This document shows, piece by piece, positions 33,162 through 40,466 of a stretch of 41,685 bases of DNA. Origin of the DNA: Flavobacteriales bacterium. GTDB lineage: Bacteria > Bacteroidota > Bacteroidia > Flavobacteriales_F > PHOS-HE28. Each line of letters opens with the position of its first letter. Positions within the stretch are counted from its first letter, which is position 1. The position numbers and the translations under genes are program-made. The notes under the pieces are model-generated. The model saw only the letters and a program-made list of their open reading frames with translations. It was not told where the DNA came from and did not search any database. Location: NCBI GenBank assembly GCA_013360395.1, contig JABWBQ010000048.1:1-41685 (forward strand), written 5' to 3'.

Positions 33162-34325
33162 TCACCGTCCTTCATCCCGGAAGAAGTCCAGGTGGCTCAG
33201 GTCGATCAGGTGGACGTCGTTGTAGTAGTGGTGCAGGATGTCGGTGAAGGGGATGCCCCGTCGGGCCATTTCCATGGCACCTTCCTGGCAGAGGCCCACC
33301 CCATGGCCGAAGCCCCGCCCGTCGAGCAACACCTGGTCGCCCACGGTGCGCACGGTGAAATAGGTGCTGCGCAGCTTCCAGTCCTCGCGCAGCTGCTTGA
33401 GCGGCACCAACGGCGCGTGCGCATTGAGGTAGAGCCCGCGGCATCGGGGCTCGTGCGCCAGCAGTTCGGACAGCACGGCGGGGTCGTTCGTGCGCAGGCC
33501 GTGCTTGCGTTCCATGTACCCGAGCCACTCGGTCTTGGGGATGGCCATGGACCAGGTGGCGTGCGGCTGCGCCAGGCAGAAGCTGTCGGTGACGGCCTGG
33601 AGATAAGGCTCGGGCTTGCTCCACAAGTCCTCGGCGTTGAGCGTTTCGCCCCCGCAATTGCTGTGGAAGGTGGCGTGTATCAGCCGGATGGATGCATCCA
33701 CCACCACCATGCCGCGAGTGGCCTGGGCCGCCTCGGTGATGGGCGCGTGCATGGCCCGGCCCTTGTACACCTGGCAATGCACCTGGTCGCACAGCTCGAA
33801 GCCTTCCGCCGCATGCTTTCGTGCGTTGGCCAGGGCGTAGGTCCTGCAGCTCACGGCCTGCAGCTTGTAATACTCGGGGGCCTGCTGCGCTCCGGCCTCG
33901 CTCTCCACCACGCCGGCGACATAATCCTCCAGGCGCACCTCGTTCACGAACCGCAGCTCGCCCTCCACGGCGCGCACATCGAGCATGCCGTTGTACACCC
34001 GTTCGGGCAGCTTGGGCACCACGGCCCGCAGGCGGATCCCTCCACCGGCCGGCGCCCGCAGCGTGATGCGTTCGCGGGCGGTGTAGCGGGCCGCCAGGGA
34101 GCGCCCCACCAACCGGCCGTCCTCCCAGGTAAGGCGCAGGCCGTCGTTGGGGGCCAGCTCCCCCACCTGCCGTCCGTCGGCCAGGATGGCCACGTTGCCG
34201 CGCGTGCCCATGACGGTGGCGCTGCGAACGCCCTTGCCGTACAACACGGCCACCTGGACCTCCTGGAACTGGGCCGTGCCCTGAAGGACCATGGCCAGGC
34301 CCAGCACGGTGCCGATCACGCGCAT
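33162..34325 (-). CDS. SpoIID/LytB domain protein
   Basis: A 387-residue exported protein with a SpoIID/LytB domain. In Bacillus, SpoIID is a lytic transglycosylase that cleaves peptidoglycan stripped of peptides, and LytB-type proteins modify autolysins. A signal peptide (about 1-19) is followed by a beta-rich N-terminal part, then the domain core: VRLEDYVAGVVESE, YYKLQAVSCRTYAL, HCQVYKG, a TFHSNCGGET block and a C-terminal GRGFGHGVGLCQEGA motif. The start at 34325 places the signal peptide first and follows a TACTTTCG element by 5 bases. Its lead gene status and the envelope genes nearby fit a cell-wall role, which is inferred. Confidence 0.9.
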   Translation of the reverse strand: MRVIGTVLGLAMVLQGTAQFQEVQVAVLYGKGVRSATVMGTRGNVAILADGRQVGELAPNDGLRLTWEDGRLVGRSLAARYTARERITLRAPAGGGIRLRAVVPKLPERVYNGMLDVRAVEGELRFVNEVRLEDYVAGVVESEAGAQQAPEYYKLQAVSCRTYALANARKHAAEGFELCDQVHCQVYKGRAMHAPITEAAQATRGMVVVDASIRLIHATFHSNCGGETLNAEDLWSKPEPYLQAVTDSFCLAQPHATWSMAIPKTEWLGYMERKHGLRTNDPAVLSELLAHEPRCRGLYLNAHAPLVPLKQLREDWKLRSTYFTVRTVGDQVLLDGRGFGHGVGLCQEGAMEMARRGIPFTDILHHYYNDVHLIDLSHLDFFRDEGR

Positions 34326-34330
34326 GAGGG

Positions 34331-34338
34331 CGAAAGTA
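34331..34338 (-). promoter_or_regulatory. -7 promoter element for the SpoIID/LytB gene
   Basis: The minus strand reads TACTTTCG, 5 bases before the ATG at 34325, so the transcript is nearly leaderless. Confidence 0.5.
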
Positions 34339-34357
34339 CCCGGCCCGCGGACGGCCC

Positions 34358-35476
34358 TCAGGGGCGGCGGTCCAGAATTTTCCACAGTTGCGCGGCGGTT
34401 CGCGCGCTGGCCCCCGGTCCGCCCAGCCGTTCACGCAGCAGGGCCAGGTCGGCCTGCATCGCTGCGCGATAGGGCGCATCGTGCAGCAACCGTTCCAGCT
34501 CGGCGCCCAAAGCTTCCGGGGTGAGGTCCTGCTGGATCATCTCGCGCACCACCGCGCGGTCCATGATCAGGTTCACCAGGGAGATGAACGGCACCTTCAC
34601 CAGGCGGCGGGCGAGCCACACGTTGACCGCGCTGCCGCCGTAGCACACCACCTCGGGCACTCCGAAGAGGGCCGTTTCCAGGGTGGCCGTTCCGCTGGTG
34701 ACCAGGGCCGCGCGTGCCTGCCGCAGCAGTGCGTAGGTGCGGTCGCGCACCACCAGGGCCGGTCGTCCGGCCAGCAACGGCGCGTACACCGCATCGTCGA
34801 GCGCGGGGGCGGCGGCCACCACGCATTGATGGTCCTTCACGCCCGCCGCCGCCTCCAGCATCACCGGCAGCATGCGTTCCACCTCCTGGCGGCGGCTGCC
34901 CGGAAGCAGGGCGATCACCGGGCGTCCGTCGGTCCCGGGCACGGGTGCGGCCGGCCGGGCCTCCTCCTCGGCGATGGCGTCCAGCAGGGGATGGCCCACG
35001 AAGGTGACGTCCATGCCGCGTTCGGCATACCACGCACGCTCGAACGGCAGGATGACGCACATCCCGGTGACGTCGCGGCGGATCCGCTTGACACGTCCGG
35101 CCTTCCAGGCCCAGACCTGGGGGCTGATGTAGTACAGCACCGGGATGCCGAGCGTGCGCGCGTAGGTGGCGATCCGCAGGTTGAAGCCCGGGTAGTCCAC
35201 CAGCACCAAGGCATCGGGGCGCCAGGCGGCGATGTCGGCCTTGCACGCGGCGATGTTGCCCAGGATGGTGCGCAGGTTGAGCAACACCTCGGCGAAGCCC
35301 ATGAAGGCCAGCTCGCGGATGTGCTTCACCACCTCCACCCCGGCGTCTGCCATGCGGTCGCCGCCCCAGCCGCGCAGCTCCACCTCAGGATGGTCGCGGC
35401 GCAGCGCCTTCACCAGGTTGGCCGCATGGAGGTCGCCACTGGCCTCCCCGGCGATGATGTACACGCGCCGGCTCAT
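34358..35476 (-). CDS. lpxB: Lipid-A-disaccharide synthase
   Basis: A 372-residue LpxB (GT19). It joins UDP-2,3-diacylglucosamine and lipid X to give the tetraacyl disaccharide of lipid A at the inner face of the cytoplasmic membrane. Motifs include the N-terminal IIAGEASGDLHAANLV, the GFAEVL and LVDYPGFNLR blocks, YYISPQVWAWK, FVGHPLLD, the nucleotide-binding LLPGSRRQEV, and the late SGTATLE and NLIMDRAVVRE(MIQ) stretches. Length is normal. The start overlaps the stop of the small membrane protein gene upstream (ATGA). It is the last gene of the surE-membrane protein-lpxB unit. Confidence 0.95.
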   Translation of the reverse strand: MSRRVYIIAGEASGDLHAANLVKALRRDHPEVELRGWGGDRMADAGVEVVKHIRELAFMGFAEVLLNLRTILGNIAACKADIAAWRPDALVLVDYPGFNLRIATYARTLGIPVLYYISPQVWAWKAGRVKRIRRDVTGMCVILPFERAWYAERGMDVTFVGHPLLDAIAEEEARPAAPVPGTDGRPVIALLPGSRRQEVERMLPVMLEAAAGVKDHQCVVAAAPALDDAVYAPLLAGRPALVVRDRTYALLRQARAALVTSGTATLETALFGVPEVVCYGGSAVNVWLARRLVKVPFISLVNLIMDRAVVREMIQQDLTPEALGAELERLLHDAPYRAAMQADLALLRERLGGPGASARTAAQLWKILDRRP

Positions 35477-35772
35477 ATCCACAGCGCCACGATCACCGCA
35501 CCGTGGATGAACAGGGCGGTCACCACGCCGCGCATGGCCTCCACCCGCCCCTTGCGGTCGAACCAGAAGAACAACGGCACATCGGCCAGGAGCGACAGGC
35601 TGAGCACCGGGGCCTGGTAGCGCCGTGTGCCCAGGAAGAGGTCCTGCACGAACCAACCCAGGTCGTGGTGCGGACGGATGACGTTGACATACAGCAGGCC
35701 GTAGATGAGGAAGCCCGCCAACGGTGCCAGCAGACCGGTCACCAGTCCCACGGTGCGGTCATTCCAGGCCAT
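35473..35772 (-). CDS. Small membrane protein between surE and lpxB
   Basis: A 99-residue protein with three likely membrane segments (about residues 8-30, 52-70 and 80-98) and short basic loops (RPHHD, DRKGR). No family could be named. It overlaps surE by 14 bases upstream and lpxB by 3 bases (ATGA) downstream, so it is translated with both. This placement, and its membrane nature, suggest an envelope or lipid A-related accessory role, but that is inference from position alone. Confidence 0.7.
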   Translation of the reverse strand: MAWNDRTVGLVTGLLAPLAGFLIYGLLYVNVIRPHHDLGWFVQDLFLGTRRYQAPVLSLSLLADVPLFFWFDRKGRVEAMRGVVTALFIHGAVIVALWI

Positions 35773-36538
35773 GGTCCCAGGTGTTCAGCTCGGCGATGGC
35801 ATGGTGCGCCGTCATGTCGAACTGGGTGGGCACGATGCTCACGAACCCGTTGTTGACGGCCCACACGTCGGTGTCCTCCCCGTGGTCCCCGTTGTTGAAC
35901 TCGCCCTTGAGCCAGTAGTATTCGCGGCCACCGGGGTCGTGGCGCGTCTCGAACGCATCGTTCCAGTTGGCCCGCGCCTGGCGGCACACACGCATGCCCC
36001 GGAGCCCCTCCCCGCGCGTGCGCGGTACGTTGACGTTGAGGCACGAGCCGTGGGCCAGGCCATGCCGCAGCACATTGTCCACCACCCGGCGCACCACCGG
36101 CCGCACCGGCCCGAAATCGGCCTCCATACTGTGGTCCATCAGGCTGAAGCCGATGCTGGGCACCCCTTCCATGGCCCCCTCCACCGCCGCGCTCATGGTG
36201 CCGCTGTACAGCACGTTGATGCTGATGTTCGCCCCGTGGTTGATGCCGCTGACGAGCAGGTCGGGCTTGCGTCCCTCCAAAAGCTTGTAGATGGCCAGCT
36301 TCACGCAATCCACCGGCGTACCGCTGCAGCTCCACGCCTCCAGGTCGTCCAGATAAGCCACTGTGTTGAGCCGCAGGAAGCTGTGGATGGTGATGGCATG
36401 CCCCATGGCGCTCTGGGGCTTGTCCGGCGCCACCACCATCACCCGACCGAAGGCACGCACCTCCTCCACCAGGGCGCGGATGCCCGGAGCGAAGATGCCG
36501 TCGTCGTTGGTGACCAGGATGAGGGGACGTTCCTTCAT
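35759..36538 (-). CDS. surE: 5'/3'-nucleotidase SurE
   Basis: A 259-residue SurE phosphatase that dephosphorylates nucleoside monophosphates in the cytosol and is linked to stationary-phase survival. The metal-binding start LVTNDDG (D12, D13) is present, with APDKPQSAMGHAIT, GTPVDCVK, the SGINHGANIS block and YSGTMSAAVEGA, all hallmarks of the family. Length is normal. It heads a three-gene unit with the small membrane protein and lpxB. The start at 36538 follows a full-consensus TACCTTTG by 7 bases. Confidence 0.95.
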   Translation of the reverse strand: MKERPLILVTNDDGIFAPGIRALVEEVRAFGRVMVVAPDKPQSAMGHAITIHSFLRLNTVAYLDDLEAWSCSGTPVDCVKLAIYKLLEGRKPDLLVSGINHGANISINVLYSGTMSAAVEGAMEGVPSIGFSLMDHSMEADFGPVRPVVRRVVDNVLRHGLAHGSCLNVNVPRTRGEGLRGMRVCRQARANWNDAFETRHDPGGREYYWLKGEFNNGDHGEDTDVWAVNNGFVSIVPTQFDMTAHHAIAELNTWDHGLE

Positions 36539-36545
36539 GGGAGTG

Positions 36546-36553
36546 CAAAGGTA
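36546..36553 (-). promoter_or_regulatory. Consensus -7 promoter of the surE operon
   Basis: The minus strand reads TACCTTTG, a full match to TAnnTTTG, 7 bases before the surE start. The adjacent minisatellite covers the region where the -33 element should be. Confidence 0.55.
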
Positions 36554-36560
36554 CCCCGCC

Positions 36561-36707
36561 GGCTGTTGCGCGTTGGGCGGCCATGTCGGGTGGTTGTGGG
36601 TTGGTTTGTTGGCGTGTTGGGCTGTTGCGTGTTGCGTGTTGGCGTGTTGGCGTGTTGCGGGTTGCGCGTTGGCGGGTTGCGGGTTGGCGGGTTGCGGGTT
36701 GTGTGTT
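36561..36707. repeat. Degenerate 7-8-base tandem repeat between surE and ridA
   Basis: About 150 bases built of imperfect units such as GCGTGTTG, GCGGGTTG and GCGCGTTG on the plus strand. They occupy the divergent promoter region of surE and ridA. Unit length varies between 7 and 9 bases. There are no spacers and no coding sense. Confidence 0.8.
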
Positions 36708-36777
36708 CAGCGGGACAAGAGCACCTTTGGCCACAGCCAACACGGAACGCACACTACCAACGCGCAACGCACTTGCC

Positions 36778-37155
36778 ATGAAGACCGCCATCCTTCCGCC
36801 CGACGCCGCCAAACCCCTCGCCCCCTACACACCCGCCATCCTGGCCGGGGACACCCTCTACCTCAGCGGACAGATCGCGCTGGACGCGCAGGGGAACCTG
36901 CACACCGCCGACATCGCCACCGAGACCCGGAAGGTGATGGACAACGTGGGGGCCCTGCTCCAGGCGGCCGGCATGGGCTACGAGCACCTGGTGAAGGTGA
37001 CCATCTTCATGAGCGACATGGCGCACTATGCCGCCGTGAACGAGGTGTACGGCACCTACTTTGGCGACACGCCGCCCGCCCGCGAGGCCGTGGCCGTGAA
37101 GGGCCTGCCGCGCGGGGTGAACGTGGAGATCAGCGGCATCGCCGTGCGGAGCTGA
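36778..37155 (+). CDS. ridA: RidA family enamine/imine deaminase
   Basis: A 125-residue RidA (YjgF/UK114). It hydrolyses reactive enamine/imine intermediates such as 2-aminoacrylate formed by PLP enzymes, protecting other PLP enzymes in the cytosol. The key residues are present: YLSGQIALD (G31), the central VKVTIFMSDM strand, R102 in PPAREAV that binds the substrate carboxylate, and E117 in VEISGIAV. Length is typical. It is divergent with surE across the tandem repeat region and converges with the esterase gene with a four-base gap. CACCTTTG at 36722-36729 may be its -7 element. Confidence 0.93.
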   Translation: MKTAILPPDAAKPLAPYTPAILAGDTLYLSGQIALDAQGNLHTADIATETRKVMDNVGALLQAAGMGYEHLVKVTIFMSDMAHYAAVNEVYGTYFGDTPPAREAVAVKGLPRGVNVEISGIAVRS

Positions 37156-37159
37156 CCGT

Positions 37160-37987
37160 TCAGCGCCCCTTCAGCCAGCGAATGCCGTCCAGCACGGCCT
37201 GGTGCAGGATGGTGCCGTGGTCGTGCCCCTTGAGCTCGCGGCATTCCACACGCACTTTCGGGGACCTGCCGACCAGCGCGGCCAGGCGCCTGGCACCGTC
37301 CACCATCTCGGCCCCCTCCTCGCCCACCGCCACGAACACCGCCTCCGGGGCCTGTACGGTGTCGCGCAGGAAGGCGGGGTCCGCCTGGAGCAACGAGCCG
37401 TTGTCCCACCACATGCTGGGGCTCACGATCACATAGCGGTCGAAAAGGCCGGGGTGTTCCAGCAGCAGCTCGGCGGCGAAGAGCCCCCCGAACGACTGGC
37501 CGATGAGCGTGCGTGCCCCATCGGTGCGGTACAGGCTGTCCACGAAGGGCAGCACCTCTTCGCCCAGGAATCGCTGGAAGGCCGCGCTGCCGCCGGTGGT
37601 GGGATAGTCCGCCTTGTCCCGGGCCACGGTGGTGGGAAAGGTGAGGTCGCGCTTGCGGTCCACGTTGGCGATGCCCACCACGATGGAGGGCGGCAGCCAC
37701 TCCACCCAGGGGAAGGCCGCGAACTGCACCAGCCCGGCCAGGTGGATGAAGTCCTCGTCGGCGCCCCCATCGAGGGCGTAGATGACCGGGTAGCGGGCCG
37801 CACTGTCCGGGTGGTAGCCCGGCGGCAGGGCGATGTTGAGCACGCGGTCCTCGCCCAGTACGGCGCTGTGGACCGTTTCCACGACCCCGATGGTGAAGGG
37901 CGCGGGCGGTGCGGCGCGCCGGAGCTGTGCGGCGGCGGGCAGGCTCAGGCCCAGCAGGGCCAGCAGGGGCAGCGGAAGGCGGATCAT
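37160..37987 (-). CDS. Exported alpha/beta hydrolase-fold esterase
   Basis: A 275-residue exported esterase of the esterase D/enterochelin esterase-like group. A signal peptide (about 1-20) is followed by the core with YPVIYALDGG, IVVGIANVDRKRDLT, the nucleophile elbow GQSFGG (S165 at 163-168), and SPSMWWDN, which is typical of the group. The catalytic His is probably in the late GHDHGTILHQ motif. The substrate is not known; siderophore esters, acyl esters and glycan-linked acyl groups are all handled by relatives. Its start overlaps the stop of the rhodanese gene (ATGA), so these two are coupled. Confidence 0.87.
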   Translation of the reverse strand: MIRLPLPLLALLGLSLPAAAQLRRAAPPAPFTIGVVETVHSAVLGEDRVLNIALPPGYHPDSAARYPVIYALDGGADEDFIHLAGLVQFAAFPWVEWLPPSIVVGIANVDRKRDLTFPTTVARDKADYPTTGGSAAFQRFLGEEVLPFVDSLYRTDGARTLIGQSFGGLFAAELLLEHPGLFDRYVIVSPSMWWDNGSLLQADPAFLRDTVQAPEAVFVAVGEEGAEMVDGARRLAALVGRSPKVRVECRELKGHDHGTILHQAVLDGIRWLKGR

Positions 37988-38382
37988 GGGGTGTGGGTGG
38001 TGGGGCCGTTCCAGCGCCGGAAGCCGCCCTCCAGGTCCACCACGCGGCGGAAGCCCATCCGTTTCATGCGCCGGGCGGCCAGGGGGCTGCGGTGGCAGGT
38101 GTGGCAGTAGAGAAGCACCAGCTTGGAACGGTCGATGTCCCGCACCAGCCGGCCGTAGCGCAACGAGAGGAAGCTGCGGTTGATGGCGCCCGGCAGGTGC
38201 GCCCGGGCATGCTCGGCGCGGGTGCGCACGTCGATCAGCACATGGTCGGCGCTGTCGGCCATCAGTTGTGCGAAGGTGCTGGCGTCCACCTTGGCGTACG
38301 CGAAGCGCGCCGTGCTGCGCACCGTGAAGCAGCCGGAGAGCGCGACGACCGCCAGGAGCAGGACCGGGACCATGCCGCGCAT
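37984..38382 (-). CDS. Rhodanese-like lipoprotein
   Basis: A 132-residue protein with a lipoprotein signal (lipobox ALSGC, C18) followed by one rhodanese domain (about 33-130): LIDVRTRAEHARAHLPGAINRS, then an active-site loop LLYCHTCHRS with C93 as the expected persulfide-carrying Cys and a second Cys (C96) in the loop, and GFRRVVDLEGGFRRW. Rhodaneses transfer sulfane sulfur; here the domain should be envelope-anchored. It lies between a membrane protein gene (10-base gap) and the coupled esterase gene. Confidence 0.9.
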   Translation of the reverse strand: MRGMVPVLLLAVVALSGCFTVRSTARFAYAKVDASTFAQLMADSADHVLIDVRTRAEHARAHLPGAINRSFLSLRYGRLVRDIDRSKLVLLYCHTCHRSPLAARRMKRMGFRRVVDLEGGFRRWNGPTTHTP

Positions 38383-38392
38383 GGGGATGCCT

Positions 38393-38887
38393 TCAGCGCA
38401 TGCGTTTCAACTGGCTGCCGTAAAGCGCCACGAACGCCAGGGCCAACAGGGGGCCGAACAGGCCGAGGTATTTCCAAGGCAGCACCACGTGCGGGAGGAA
38501 GATGCCCACCACCTGGGCGGCCGCGTAGATGTGAAAACCCTGCCGCTGGCCGCGCCACATCCGCACGGCGCCGATGAGGCGGGCGATGGTGCGCAGCAGG
38601 AACAGACCCATGAGCAGCGCCCCGCCCCGGTACATCAACGGCAGCAGTTCTTCGAAGGCCGCCACGCCGTCCTCCCCCATCATGTCCTGCATGCCCGCCA
38701 TCTGCTCGTGCATCTGCGCCATGAACTCCTGCTCGGGAACGGCCCGCATGCCGAGGGTGACGAAGAGGCCGATGGCGTAGATCACCAGGAAGAGCCCGCA
38801 GTTGATGAAGCTCAGGATCCCCAAGCCGGTGAGCATGTCGGGGCGTTCGGTGGAACCGGAGTCGTCCGGCAGGAAGTTGTTGGCCAT
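38393..38887 (-). CDS. Unknown polytopic membrane protein
   Basis: A 164-residue protein with about four membrane segments (near 18-44, 86-104, 120-136 and 140-157) and a Met-rich loop (about 55-70: MAQMHEQMAGMQDMMG) that could bind copper or another soft metal, or simply be flexible. No family name can be given. It leads a minus-strand cluster with the rhodanese lipoprotein and the esterase. The start follows TACTTTCG (38893-38900) by 5 bases. Confidence 0.7.
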   Translation of the reverse strand: MANNFLPDDSGSTERPDMLTGLGILSFINCGLFLVIYAIGLFVTLGMRAVPEQEFMAQMHEQMAGMQDMMGEDGVAAFEELLPLMYRGGALLMGLFLLRTIARLIGAVRMWRGQRQGFHIYAAAQVVGIFLPHVVLPWKYLGLFGPLLALAFVALYGSQLKRMR

Positions 38888-38892
38888 GGTGG

Positions 38893-38900
38893 CGAAAGTA
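38893..38900 (-). promoter_or_regulatory. -7 promoter element of the membrane protein/rhodanese/esterase cluster
   Basis: The minus strand reads TACTTTCG, 5 bases before the start codon at 38887. Confidence 0.5.
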
Positions 38901-38948
38901 GATCACAGCGACCGGTCCGGATAAGCATCCCGATCGCCCCGCCGGCCC

Positions 38949-38956
38949 TACCTTCG
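38949..38956 (+). promoter_or_regulatory. -7 promoter element for lpdA
   Basis: TACCTTCG, 25 bases before the lpdA start at 38982; it shares the divergent gap with the element at 38893-38900. Confidence 0.5.
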
Positions 38957-38981
38957 CCCCTTCAAAACGCACCCCTCTCCC

Positions 38982-40370
38982 ATGAGCTATGATGTGATCG
39001 TACTGGGCAGTGGCCCCGGAGGTTATGTGGCCGCCATCCGCGCCAGCCAGCTGGGCCTGAAGACCGCCGTGGTGGAACGTGAGAGCCTTGGCGGCATCTG
39101 CCTCAACTGGGGCTGTATCCCCACCAAGGCCCTGCTGAAGAGCGCCCAGGTGTTCGAGTACATCAACCACGCCAAGGACTACGGCATCACCGTGAGCGGC
39201 GGCACGCCCGACATGAAGGCCATCGTGGCCCGCAGCCGGGCCGTGGCCGACGGCATGAGCAAGGGCGTGCAGTTCCTGATGAAGAAGAACAAGATCGACG
39301 TGATCATGGGCTCCGGCAAACTGCTGCCGGGCCGCAAGCTCGAGGTCACCGGGACCGACGGCAAGAAGCAGGTGCTGGAGGCCAAGCACATCATCATCGC
39401 CACCGGTGCCCGCAGCCGCGAACTGCCCGCCCTGAAGCAGGATGGGAAGAAGATCATCGGCTACCGCGAGGCCATGGTGCTCGCCGACCAGCCCAAGAGC
39501 ATGGTGGTGGTGGGCAGCGGCGCCATCGGCAGCGAGTTCGCCTACTTCTACAACGCCATCGGCACCAAGGTGACCCTGGTGGAATTCCTGCCCAACGTGG
39601 TGCCCGTGGAGGACGAGGAGGTGAGCAAGCAACTGGAGCGCAGCTTCAAGAAGCAGGGCATCGACGTGATGCTCTCGGCCGAAGTGACCCATGTGGACAC
39701 CAAGGGCAAGGGCTGCGTGGTGACGGTGAAGAGCGCCAAGGGGGAGACCAAGATCGAGTGCGACATCGTGCTGAGCGCCGTGGGCATCACCCCCAACATC
39801 GAGGGCATCGGCCTGGAGGAAGTGGGCATCGCCACGGACAAGGGCAAGATCAAGGTGAACGAGTTCCAGGCCACGAACATCCCCGGCTACTACGCCATCG
39901 GCGACGTGACCCCCGGCCAGGCCCTGGCGCACGTGGCCAGCGCCGAAGGCATCCTCTGCGTGGAGAAGATCGCCGGGCACCACCCCGAACCGCTGGACTA
40001 CGGGAACATCCCCGGCTGCACCTATTGCAGCCCCGAGGTGGCCAGCGTGGGCATGACCGAGAAGCAGTGCAAGGAGAAGGGCCTGGACATCAAGGTGGGC
40101 AAGTTCCCCTTCAGCGCCAGCGGCAAGGCCAGCGCCGGGGGGAACAAGGACGGCTTCGTGAAACTGATCTTCGACGCCAAGTACGGCGAACTGCTGGGCG
40201 CCCACATGATCGGGGCCAACGTCACGGAAATGATCGCCGAGTGCGTGAGCATCCGCAAGCTGGAGACCACGGGCCACGAGATCATCAAGACCGTGCACCC
40301 GCACCCCACCATGAGCGAAGCGATCATGGAGGCCGCGGCCGCCGCCTACGGCGAAGTGATCCATTTGTAG
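38982..40370 (+). CDS. lpdA: Dihydrolipoyl dehydrogenase
   Basis: A 462-residue E3 flavoprotein that reoxidises dihydrolipoamide with NAD+ in 2-oxoacid dehydrogenase and glycine cleavage complexes. The FAD-binding GSGPGG (9-14) is at the start, and the redox pair C40-LNWG-C45 is intact. The NAD-binding GSGAIGSEFAYFYNA is central, a second FAD contact is in YAIGDVT, and the C-terminal interface has the HPHPTMSEA motif with the catalytic His. Length is normal. It is not next to other subunits of a dehydrogenase complex here. Confidence 0.96.
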   Translation: MSYDVIVLGSGPGGYVAAIRASQLGLKTAVVERESLGGICLNWGCIPTKALLKSAQVFEYINHAKDYGITVSGGTPDMKAIVARSRAVADGMSKGVQFLMKKNKIDVIMGSGKLLPGRKLEVTGTDGKKQVLEAKHIIIATGARSRELPALKQDGKKIIGYREAMVLADQPKSMVVVGSGAIGSEFAYFYNAIGTKVTLVEFLPNVVPVEDEEVSKQLERSFKKQGIDVMLSAEVTHVDTKGKGCVVTVKSAKGETKIECDIVLSAVGITPNIEGIGLEEVGIATDKGKIKVNEFQATNIPGYYAIGDVTPGQALAHVASAEGILCVEKIAGHHPEPLDYGNIPGCTYCSPEVASVGMTEKQCKEKGLDIKVGKFPFSASGKASAGGNKDGFVKLIFDAKYGELLGAHMIGANVTEMIAECVSIRKLETTGHEIIKTVHPHPTMSEAIMEAAAAAYGEVIHL

Positions 40371-40416
40371 CGCGGCAGGCTGAAAGCCGAGGGCCCGAAC
40401 GGGGATCCGTTCCCAC

Positions 40417-40466
40417 TTTCCCCTTTCAGCTTTCCCCTTTCAGCTTTCCTCATCCAGCTTTCCCCT
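40417..40466 (+). repeat. 14-base tandem repeat directly before asnB
   Basis: Units TTTCCCCTTTCAGC at 40417-40430 and 40431-40444 are identical. A diverged third unit follows at 40445-40458 and a partial fourth at 40459-40466, ending at the base before the asnB ATG. The array occupies the place of leader and ribosome binding site; no purine-rich Shine-Dalgarno sequence is present. Confidence 0.85.

Noticed and set aside
29207-33247. A 1346-codon plus-strand open frame
   Set aside because: It is antisense to four well-supported minus-strand genes (unknown membrane protein, lipase, Ig-like T9SS protein), is rich in His/Arg/Gly/Val as expected for the reverse of GC-rich genes, and has no recognisable domain.
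36561-36707. Possible CRISPR array or integration site
   Set aside because: Units of 7-8 bases with variable length and no spacers; no integrase nearby.
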